Below are positions 8,335 to 17,200 of a stretch of DNA of 64,000 nt, one piece after another. The notes under the pieces were generated by a model, which saw only the letters and a list, made by a program, of their open reading frames with translations, was not told the origin of the DNA and did no database searches. A program made the position numbers and the translations under genes. Source of the DNA: Cohnella xylanilytica (GTDB taxonomy: Bacteria > Bacillota > Bacilli > Paenibacillales > Paenibacillaceae); NCBI RefSeq assembly GCF_014212175.1, contig NZ_JACJVR010000079.1:1-64000 (forward strand), written 5' to 3'. Position 1 is the stretch's first letter; each line of letters begins with the position of its first letter.

Positions 8335-9042
8335 ATGGAAGGAACGCATTCGGACAAGAAGGAGGGAGAAGCCGGAACCGTGACCGCCTCCAAAGTCGTC
8401 TACACGGCTATCTTCGGGGACCGCGACCTGCTGCGCGACCCCGATCCCCCGAACGATGGGGTCGACTACGTCTGCTTCACCGACAACCCGGGCCGGCTCC
8501 AAGTTCGCGCCTGGAAGCTCGTTCCCGTTATTCGCCGCCGCGCGGACCCCGTCCGCGAAGCCCGGTGGTTCAAGACGCAGCCCCACGTCCTGTTCCCCGG
8601 GCACGAGATCAGCTTGTGGGTGGACGCCAACTTCGCCATCTCCGGGGACGTTGCTTCTCTAATGGAGAGGGAGCTGGCCGGCCATGCCCTCGCCGCGTTC
8701 CGCCATCCCGACCGGATCTGCCTCTACCGGGAGGCCGAGCTGTGCGCCCTGTTCCGGCTCGACGACCCGGAGCTCATCCGGAGACAGACGGAGCGCTACC
8801 GTCTTCTCGGCTACCCGGAGAACAACGGGCTGATCATGGCGTCCATCCTGCTGCGCCGGCACAACGATCCGTTCGTCGCGTCCTGCATGAACCAGTGGTG
8901 GGCCGAGATCGACCGGTTCAGCCGAAGGGACCAGCTCAGCTTCAACTATGTCGCCTGGAGGAACGGTCTCTCCTACAGGCTGTTCGACGAACCGATCCTC
9001 GCGCACCCGAACTTCCAATTCCGGGGACACGGGGAGCCTTAG
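8335..9042 (+). CDS. DUF616-type glycosyltransferase-like protein
   Basis: A 235-residue protein beginning with the DUF616 hallmark VVYTAIFGDRD, followed by the FTDN, ARWFKTQPH and SLWVDANF segments; the last contains the DxD-like acidic residue expected for nucleotide-sugar binding. The ATG has no obvious ribosome binding site. A GTG at 8380, 14 bases after AAGGAGG, would start right before the domain and may be the true start. It is convergent with the radical SAM gene and separated by a bidirectional terminator, so membership in the biosynthetic cluster is uncertain. Confidence 0.78.
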   Translation: MEGTHSDKKEGEAGTVTASKVVYTAIFGDRDLLRDPDPPNDGVDYVCFTDNPGRLQVRAWKLVPVIRRRADPVREARWFKTQPHVLFPGHEISLWVDANFAISGDVASLMERELAGHALAAFRHPDRICLYREAELCALFRLDDPELIRRQTERYRLLGYPENNGLIMASILLRRHNDPFVASCMNQWWAEIDRFSRRDQLSFNYVAWRNGLSYRLFDEPILAHPNFQFRGHGEP

Positions 9043-9058
9043 CCGCGGCGGGCGCGGC

Positions 9059-9086
9059 AAAGCCGGGGTCTCCCCCGGCTTTTTTT
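9059..9086. terminator. Terminator between the DUF616 gene and the biosynthetic operon
   Basis: The stem AAAGCCGGGG / CCCCGGCTTT with a four-base loop is followed on the plus strand by a T run. It ends the DUF616 gene, and the stem can also end the minus-strand operon. Confidence 0.85.
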
Positions 9087-9099
9087 CTCCCGGCTATGT

Positions 9100-10242
9100 T
9101 CAGAACGTCTCCGGATCGGCGAACAGGCGCGTGCACCGGTTGCACATCATCAGATTGTCGTTCAGCAGGTAGTCGCGGAACCGGACCGCCCTCTCCCCCT
9201 GCCAGATCTCCGCGAGCGAATTCTCGTAGATGTTGCCGAGCTTGTAATCGGGAAGATCGACGCACGGATAGACGTCCCCCGTCCGGCGGATAATGAGTTC
9301 GTGCCAGGGAGCGACGCATTTGGAGCGCCCGAAGACGTTGTCGATGTCCGTGTAGTAATCGTGAATGTCGACGTACTCCGAATAATCGACGCCTTCCTCT
9401 GCCCAGATCGCCTGAAGGTCGCGCTTCAGCGCCTCGGTGTCGATCGGGATGGACTCCTCCACGAAGCCTTGCCATGCCGGGGACACGTGACAGTCCAGAT
9501 GCTCCTTCATCTGGTCCGCGTAAGCCTGCCCTCTCTCCGGAGTCGTGTACAGAAGCGGCGAGAAGTTGACCGACAGGTCCCTCCGCCTCTGCCAGGGATT
9601 CTTCGTGTCGTGAAGGACGACCGTATAGTCCTTGAACCGCTCGCGCAGCGCCGGAATGAAGCTTCGGGCGCTATGATAATTCGACGTGGACAGCACCATG
9701 TTGACGCTCACGAACGGGAACATTTTTTTGCGGCGCTTCTTCTCGGCCATGAGCGCTTCGATGTTGTCGCAGATCGTCCGGAAGCTGCCCTTGCCCCGGA
9801 TCGCGTCGTGGTACTCCTCCGGGCCGTCGATGGAGACGTTGACGACGACCGTGTTCTCGATGAGGAAGGGGAGCCGATTCTTCATCAAGGAGCCGTTCGT
9901 GTTGACGTAGACGTTCATCTTGCGGCTTCGCAGGTGGGAGACCAGCTCCTCGAAGTGCCGGTACAGCATGATCTCCCCGCCGGTCAGAATCGCCCCGACC
10001 TTGTTGCCCGTCTGCGCCACCTGGTCGATGAACCGCTTCAGCACTTCGATGTCGAGCTGCTCCCGGATGACCCGCTGCGGCTCCTTCAGCGCCCACCCGG
10101 TGTCTCCCCAGATATGGCAGAACGAACAGCGGTAATTGCAGATCTCGGATGGGAAAATCGTCAGTTGCCTCAGCTGCGGATTCAGATTCCGCACGTAATC
10201 GACCAGCTTGTCGTCCTTCAGCGCGCCCGCGTTCGTCCACAT
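9100..10242 (-). CDS. Radical SAM enzyme with C-terminal SPASM domain
   Basis: A 380-residue enzyme. The radical SAM cluster motif is CNYRCSFC (residues about 37-44), followed by the SAM-binding LTGGEIML. The C-terminal 90 residues contain a SPASM-like cysteine set (CVAPWHELIIRRTGDVYPCVD ... CNRCTRLF) that would hold auxiliary 4Fe-4S clusters. Such enzymes act on peptides, or on carbinol or amine substrates. It is the last gene of the minus-strand biosynthetic array, 46 bp after a free ACP gene, so an ACP-bound intermediate is a plausible substrate (inference). GAGGGGAAG precedes the ATG. The specific reaction is unknown. Confidence 0.88.
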   Translation of the reverse strand: MWTNAGALKDDKLVDYVRNLNPQLRQLTIFPSEICNYRCSFCHIWGDTGWALKEPQRVIREQLDIEVLKRFIDQVAQTGNKVGAILTGGEIMLYRHFEELVSHLRSRKMNVYVNTNGSLMKNRLPFLIENTVVVNVSIDGPEEYHDAIRGKGSFRTICDNIEALMAEKKRRKKMFPFVSVNMVLSTSNYHSARSFIPALRERFKDYTVVLHDTKNPWQRRRDLSVNFSPLLYTTPERGQAYADQMKEHLDCHVSPAWQGFVEESIPIDTEALKRDLQAIWAEEGVDYSEYVDIHDYYTDIDNVFGRSKCVAPWHELIIRRTGDVYPCVDLPDYKLGNIYENSLAEIWQGERAVRFRDYLLNDNLMMCNRCTRLFADPETF

Positions 10243-10288
10243 CGTCTTCCCCTCGCTTCCCTTGGTATTGGCGAGAACGGAAGGAGAG

Positions 10289-10549
10289 TCAGGCCGAGTC
10301 GGCCATCGACTCCTCCACGTACCGGATGATGCTGTTCACCGTCAGGAAATTCTGGTATTGCAGGTCGTCGTCGTCCCAGGACACGCCGAATTCCATCTCG
10401 AGCGCGAGCACGAGGCGGATGAACGTCATCGAGTTGACGCCGAACCCGGACAAGTCGTCGTCCGGACCGAGGGCGTCAAGCCGGTCCCTCTCCTCCGCGA
10501 GCACGTCCCTGAGCATCTCCATCACTTTGTCCCGAACCGTTGCCGACAT
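10289..10549 (-). CDS. Free-standing acyl carrier protein
   Basis: An 86-residue four-helix carrier protein. The phosphopantetheine site is the serine in GFGVNSMTFIRLVLALE, with Asn instead of the usual Asp in the DSM/DSL motif. The acidic helix 2 and overall length are typical. A perfect AAGGAGG precedes the ATG. It lies between the tandem repeat and the radical SAM gene and would be activated by the Sfp-type transferase encoded at 37.8 kb. It may carry a special extender or aminoacyl unit, or be the substrate platform of the radical SAM enzyme. Confidence 0.92.
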   Translation of the reverse strand: MSATVRDKVMEMLRDVLAEERDRLDALGPDDDLSGFGVNSMTFIRLVLALEMEFGVSWDDDDLQYQNFLTVNSIIRYVEESMADSA

Positions 10550-10738
10550 GGCTACTCCTCCTTGGATGCGTCATGCGATTTTTTATAATGGCCTTATTGG
10601 CATACCGCCTTTGCTTCCCCGTTCGCTTCCCTATCCCGCCCCTCGCAGGGGTTCGGAGTCGAACGCCCGGGTTCGCGGAAAAGGCGCCCTGCCCGGCAAT
10701 GCTAGTCGGCTGACAAAAACACAACCAGGTGAATGTGT

Positions 10739-11189
10739 GCCTTCTTGCGGGGCCGATGATTTTTCATACAAATCCCGGATTGGCGCCTTCTTGCGGCCGT
10801 GTTTATATGATTTTTCATACACATCCCGGCTGGTGCCTTCTTGCAGGCCGAGTTTGTATGTTTTTTCATACAAATCCCGGCTTGGCGCCTTCTTGCGGGC
10901 CGAGATTGTATGATTTTTCATACACATCCCGGCTTGGTGCCTTCTTGCAGGCCGAGTTTGTATGTTTTTTCATACACATCCCAGCTTGGCGCCTTCTTGC
11001 GGGGCCGAGTTGTATGTTTTTTCATACAAATCCCGGCTTGGCGCCTTCTTGCGGCCGGAGGTTGTATGTTTTTTCATACACATCCCAGCTTGGCGCCTTC
11101 TTGCGGGGCCGAGTTGTATGTTTTTTCATACAAATCCCGGCTTGGCGCCTTCTTGCGGGCCGAGTTTGTATGTTTTTTCATACACATTG
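10739..11189. repeat. Nine-unit tandem repeat of 52 bp with an internal hairpin
   Basis: Units begin with GCCTTCTTGC at 10739, 10785, 10835, 10887, 10939, 10991, 11043, 11095 and 11147. The first two are 46 and 50 bp, the next six exactly 52 bp, and the last is cut short where the repeat breaks off. Each unit from the second onward carries a stem TGTATG / CATACA (variants with extra T/A pairs) around a T-rich six-base loop. Units vary mainly at GGGGCC/GGGCC/AGGCC and at CAAATC/CACATC. The block fills most of the 708-bp gap between the PKS stop (11258) and the ACP start (10549), both minus strand. Because 52 is not divisible by three and the plus-strand units lack stops in every frame, all three plus frames stay open; I do not regard these as genes. 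Confidence 0.95.
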
Positions 11190-11257
11190 GTTCAAATTCA
11201 AATGCTTTGCGACAGGTTTCGTTAGCGGAATGGTCACTCGCCGTTTTTTGGGGGCGA

Positions 11258-14200
11258 TCAGGTGGCGCGTTCCGCGTATGCCTCCAGCCGCGCCATAAGC
11301 AACTGTTGCAGTTGCATCTCGGCCTCGGCGAGACGGCTTAATCTCTCGCGCCCCTCCGCGATCGTCTCCGGACGGAGCTCGGCTCCGTACAGCAAGCGGG
11401 CCGTCCCCTTGCGGACGAACTCCCACAGGCGAATCGCCTCTTCGAGCAGCGCGTCCTCTTCCGCGGCTTCCGGCAGCAGCAGGTTCAGCCGGTAGCGCTC
11501 CACCTGTTTGGCGGCGATCGCCTCGTTCATCGTCGCGACGAGCTCGGCCGAGCGCTCCCTGAGGCGCCCGTCCGGCGACGCGAGCAGGGCGTATTCGCCG
11601 ATGAACGCCTCGAGCTCCCGGATGCCGGCCGCCCATCGCCCGTCCCCGTCCTCCAGATGGCGGGCCAGCAGGCGGACCGGATCGGGAGGCCCGTCGTCCG
11701 GATAAGGCGCCGGCGAGAAATAATAATGGGTCGCCCCGTGCGCTCCCTCGTCCGCGAAATTTTCGAGGAAGCCCGCGAAGGAGAGGGCCATCTCCTCGAA
11801 CGGAAGCGTGCGCCTCTTGTAGGACAAGTTCTCCCTGCGGTCGTGCTCGACGATATGGAACAGCCGCTCCCTCCGGTCGTAGCCGAACACGAGCAGAGTA
11901 TGGTCGATGTGCTGCTTCCGGTAAGCGTCGGTCCGAATCGATTCGTAGTAGCTGTCCACCCAGACGATGGCGGGGCGGCCTTCGGACAGGCCTTCGACCA
12001 GTTCGCCGACGATGTCGTCGCTGCCGAATCGGGCTTCGGCCCGGATGCCGGAGGCGGCGAACAGCTCCGCGAGCGGACGGACGGCTTCGTAGCCGGCGAA
12101 GAACCGGCCTTCGGGCGAGCGGCCGTAGACGATCCGGTCGTTGGCCAGGTACGGCGCGAGGCTTCGGCCGAAGGCGCGCACGACCGGGAACAGCGAGTTG
12201 AAGAAGCAGTTGCGGTAGAAAATGTCGTTAAAAGGCTCGATGCCCGGCAGCACGAGCGCCTCGGGTCCGCCGGCAACGGGGGCGGCCATTGCCGGAATGG
12301 CGGGCGCCGCCGGCGCGGCGAAGGCCGGAACGGGCGTGCCGGTCGCATCGGATTCTTCGGATGCGTCGATTGGGCAGGAGGAGTCCGTCAGGGCGGCTGC
12401 GGCTGGCGCGGCGACATCTAACGGAGCGGCGGCAGGCGCAACGACAGCAGGCGCAGCGGCGGGCGGCCGGATCGCGTCCTCCCCGGCGAGCGGCGAGGAG
12501 TCGCCGGGGCCGGTTGAGAAGAACGGCCGCTGCGCGGCGGCATCCGGCTCCGCCTCCCCGATCCGCGCGGCCGCTCCGGATTCCTCGAGGTGCCGCGCCA
12601 GCCGGACGATCGTCCGGTGCCGGTACAGGTCGTCGGCGTCGATCGCGATCCCGATCCGGGCCAGCTCCGTCTCCATCTCGATCGCCAATAGCGAATGGCC
12701 GCCGATGTCGAAGAAGTCGTCGTAGACGTCGATCTCGCCCAGCCCGAGCAATCGGCCCCACAGCCGGCCGAGCCGGAGCTCGAGCGGCCCGTAGACGCCG
12801 CTCTCCCGTCCCTTGAGCGCGACCTCCGGGAACGGCTCGGTTTCGCTCGGGCCGGGGAGCGCCGCTTCCGCCGGAGCCGGGGCATAGGCCGTCGCCGGGG
12901 CCTGAGCTCGGGCCGGGGTCGCCTCGGTCCGGATCGCGGCGGTCTCCGCCGGCCCGGGCTCGACCCAGCAGCGGCTGCGCTGGAACGGATAGGTCGGCAC
13001 CCGGACCTGGCGGAGCTTCTTCCCTTCGTACAGGCGCTCCCAATCGATCTCGGCGCCCGCGGCGTAGAGCCTCGCCAGCTCGCGCCAGCCTTCATCCGCT
13101 CCCGCCGCCTCTCCCGCTTCCGCCTCGCGAAGAGCCTCCGTCAGCCGAGCGGCCTCCTCGCTCAGCCTTCGCCGGCCGGCGGCCGTCAGCTGGCCCGGCC
13201 CCAGGCTCTCCCGCTCGCCGGCGACAACGCGGTGCTCCCCGGCGTAGACTCCGTCCGGAAGCGCCTCTCCGCGGGAAGCCCCGACGGCTGCCTCCAGTTG
13301 GCCGCGCAGCTGAGCCCGGCTTCGGAAGACGTAAGCCTGCCGGTGCGCGTAGTGCCCTCTTCCCGCGTTGGCGGTGCCGCAGACGTCGTCCAGCGAATCC
13401 CCGGATTCGTCCAGGAAGCGGAGGAACCTGCGCGCCGATTCCCGGAGAGCCTCCGCGCTTCTCCCCGACAGCGCCAGCAGCCGGGGGCGGTCCGGCTCGT
13501 CTTCCGCGCCGCGGGCCGGCGCCGCCGGGGGCGCCTCCTCCAGCACGACGTGGGCGTTCGTGCCGCTGAAGCCGAACGAGCTGACCCCGCACCGCCGGGG
13601 AGTCGCCCCGTCCGTCTCCCAGTCGGAGAGCCGGTCGTTCACGTAGACGGGCGAGCTCTCGAAGGCGATGTTGCGGTTGGGCCGCTCGAAGTGCAGGGCG
13701 GGCGGAAGCCGCTTATGGACGAGAGCGGCGATCGCCTTGGCGAGGCCGGCCGCGCCGGCGGCGCTGTCCAGGTGGCCGATGTTGGCCTTGACCGAGCCGA
13801 CCGCGCAGAACTGCTTGCGATCCGTATACCGCCCGAACGCCCTCTGGATGCCGTCGATCTCGATCGGATCGCCGAGCTTCGTTCCGGTTCCATGCGTCTC
13901 GATGTACGTAATCGTCGCCGGGTCGATCCCCGCGTCCTCCCAGGCTCTGGCGAGCACGTCCTCCTGGGCCGTCGCGTTGGGGGCGGTGATGCCGACGGAA
14001 GCCCCGTCCTGGTTGATCGCGCTCCCCTTGATGACCGCATAGATCCGGTCCCGGTCCGCGAGCGCCTTCGAGAGCGGCTTCAGGAGGAAGGCGACCGTGC
14101 CTTCGCCCCATACCGTCCCGTCCGAATCGTCGTCGAAGGCCCGGGTCTGGCGGCGGGATGATTCGATGCCCATCTCGAACACGCCCTCCACCGGCATGAG

Positions 14201-17200
14201 GCATACCTTCACCCCGCCCGCGATCGCCGCGTCGCACTCGCCGCCGAGGATCGCCCGGCAGGCGAGATGGATCGCGACGAGCGAAGAGGAGCACGCCGTG
14301 TCCACCAGGAAGGCGGGGCCGTGCAGGTCGAGCAAGTACGCGATCCGGCTCGCGATCAGCGACGGGGTGTTGCCGGCGCCCGCGGCCTGCACGAGCGATG
14401 GATGCTTCTTCGTGATGTATTGGCCGTAGACGGGCCAGTCGGCGTATCCGAGGTAGACGCCCGTGCGGGTCCCCTTGAGCCGGCCGCCGCCGTAGCCGGC
14501 GTCCTCGATCGCCTCCCAGCAAGCCTCAAGGAACAGCCGCTGGTTCGGATCCATCAGCGACGCTTCCCGCGGCGACAGCTGGAAGAAGCCGTAGTCGAAG
14601 CCGTCGACGGCTTCGAGATAGCCGCCGGGGCTGAAGCGGATTTTATCGTCCGGGACGTCGGTGAACGTCGCGACGAACCGGCGGCTGTCGGCGCGGCGGG
14701 CTTCCGGGTAAGCGCCGATCGATTCGCGTCCGGCGGCGAGGTTCGCCCAGAAGCCGTCCAGATCGGCGGCGTCCGGCAGACGCAGCGTCATGCCGACGAT
14801 CGCGATGCCTTCGGCTTCGCCGGGGGCCGCGGCGGCGGCGGAGCTCGCTTGCGAAGCGGAGAGCTTCGAAGGCTCCGCCGTTGCTCGCTCCGCCGCCTCG
14901 AGATAAGCCGACAGCTTCGCGATAGTCGGATGCGAGAACAGGTCGGCGATCCGCGTCCGGCCCGGGAACAGCTCCTGGATATGCTTGTGCAGCCGGGTGA
15001 TCAGAATCGAATCGCCGCCCAGCTCGAAGAAGTTGTCTCCGACGTCCAGCTCTTCGTAGCCGAGCACCTTGACCCAAGCTCCCGCTACCTTCGCTTCGAT
15101 CTCCGTGTAGGCTTCGCCCGCCCCCTTGCCCTTCAGCTTCACGGACGGCAAGGGGGATGGCGCCGCGCTTGGCTCGGGCCGAGGCGGCCGGGACCGCTCT
15201 TGCCCGGCGTTCGCCCCGGCCGGCGGCTCCAGCCGGAAGGGAAGCCGGTCCGCCAGCTCGAAGAGCCGGCCGTCCCGGTTCGGTTCGCCGACCCAGACGT
15301 GGCCGAACGGCAGGGTCAGCAGCTCTTCGAACGCGGCCGCCCCCGCAGCCGCGGACAGGACGCGGAACAGCTCTTTGCTCTCGTCCGGCGGAGAGCCCGC
15401 GGACAGGCCGATCCCGTCCCAGGCGGGCCAACCGACGGACGTCGCCGGAAGGCCTGCGGCCCGGCGGTTCGCGGCGAAGGCGTCGAGCCAGGCGTTGGCC
15501 GCCGCGTACGGGCCGGAGCCGACTCCTCCGACGAGCGTGATCGCCGAGGAACAGAGGACGAAGAAGTCCGGCCGGTCCTCGCGGGTCAGCCGGTCGAGCA
15601 GGAGGGCGCCCTTCGTTTTCGCTTCGGCGATCGCCTCGAAGCGCTCCTCCGTCAGCCGGACGAGATAGTCGCCGTCCCCGCTCCCCGCCGCGTGGACGAT
15701 CCCGTTGATGCGCCCGTGCCGCCTCCGCAGCTCCTCCAGCGCGTCGCGCAGAGAGCTCTCGTCCGCGACGTCGGCGCGGATCGTCTCCACGGAAGCGCCG
15801 GCCCGCTCCATGGCGCGAATCGAGGCGATCCGCCCCGCGTCGCGGGAATCCGGCGCTTCGGCTTGGACCGCGTCCCAAGCCTCCCGCGGCGGGAAGGCCG
15901 ACCGGCCCAGCAGGGCGATGCGCGCCCGCCCCTTGGCGGCGATGCGCTCGGCCAGAACCAGGCCGACGCCGCCGAGCCCGCCCGTGACGACGTAGACGCC
16001 GTCCGTCCGCCAAGCGATCGGAGCCGGGGCATCGCCCCCGCGCTCCGCCGGGAGGATCCGCTCGACATAACGGGCGCCGCCGCGGAAGGCGATCTTGTAC
16101 TCCGCGCCGTCGCGGAGAGGGGCGGCCAGCTCCGCCGTCAAGCCGTCGAGATCGCGGACGGCGTCGCCGTAGTCGAGCACGCGGACGGAGACGCGCGGCA
16201 GCTCCCATTGGACCGCCTTGCCAAGGGCGGCGATCGCGGCCAGGTTCGGGTCGGCGAAGGAATCCTCGCCGAGCGCCCGATGCGCCTTCGGGACGATCAG
16301 GCAGAGCTCGGTCTCCCGCTCCTCCTCCGCCTTCAACGCCCGCAGCAGGCCGAGTACGCGGGCGGGGACCCTCAGCCACACGGCCTCTTCCTCCGACCGG
16401 CCGGCTTCCCGCTCGAATAGCGCGATCCGTCTCGCCCCCGCCTTGGAGGCGGAATCCCGGAGCAGCCGGGCGAACGCAGTCTCGTACCGTTCGATAGCCG
16501 ATAGCTCCGGCAGAGACGAAGCGGACGCGCCCGCCCCTACCAAGCCGGCGGTTCGGACGTTCGCCGCTCCCCAGGCCCGAAGCTTCGCGGCCGCCCGTTC
16601 GCCCAACTCCTCGCCGCCGACCAGGAGAAGGTCTCCTTGGAAGCGAGATTCGGAGCCGGAGAGCGGCTGCGGCCGCCACTCGGCCCGCCAGTAGAACGAC
16701 GGCTTCTCTTCCGCGACGGGAATTCGCGCCGCGGAAGGCGAGCCCGCTTCGGCTTCCTCTCCGGGCAAGCGAAGCCAGCATCTCTTCCGTTCGAACGGGT
16801 AGGTCGGCAAGGGAACGCGGCCCAGCTCCCGGCCTCGATAGAGCAGCTCCCAAGCCGGATCCGCCCCCTCCTCGTAGAGCCGGCCGAGCTCCCGCAGCCG
16901 GTCCGCGCCGCGGAAGCCTTCCGCGGCGAAGCGCCGGATGGCCTCGTTCGCGGCCCGGCTCGCGGCCTCGTCCGCCTCTTCCGCCGGACGGAGCTGCGCC
17001 GGGTCGGACGCGGCGGCCCGGCGCAAGGCGCGGATCAGCTCGCCGCAGTCTCCCGCCGGGAAGGCCAGCCGATACGGATAATGCCCGCGCCCGACGGCGG
17101 CCGTATAGCATACCTCGGCGAGCCGCAGCCCGGGCCGGTTCTCCAGCTCGTCCGCGTAACGCCGGACGAGCTCGAGCAGCGCCCCCGCGGAGCGGGCCGA

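Noticed and set aside
10739..11189. Possible CRISPR array
   Set aside because: The whole 52-bp unit is repeated without unique spacers, and no cas genes are present.
10631..11341. Overlapping open frames across the tandem repeat, encoding repetitive peptides on both strands
   Set aside because: The 52-bp period rotates the frame every unit, frames on both strands show the same rotated peptide, and no ribosome site or start is associated.
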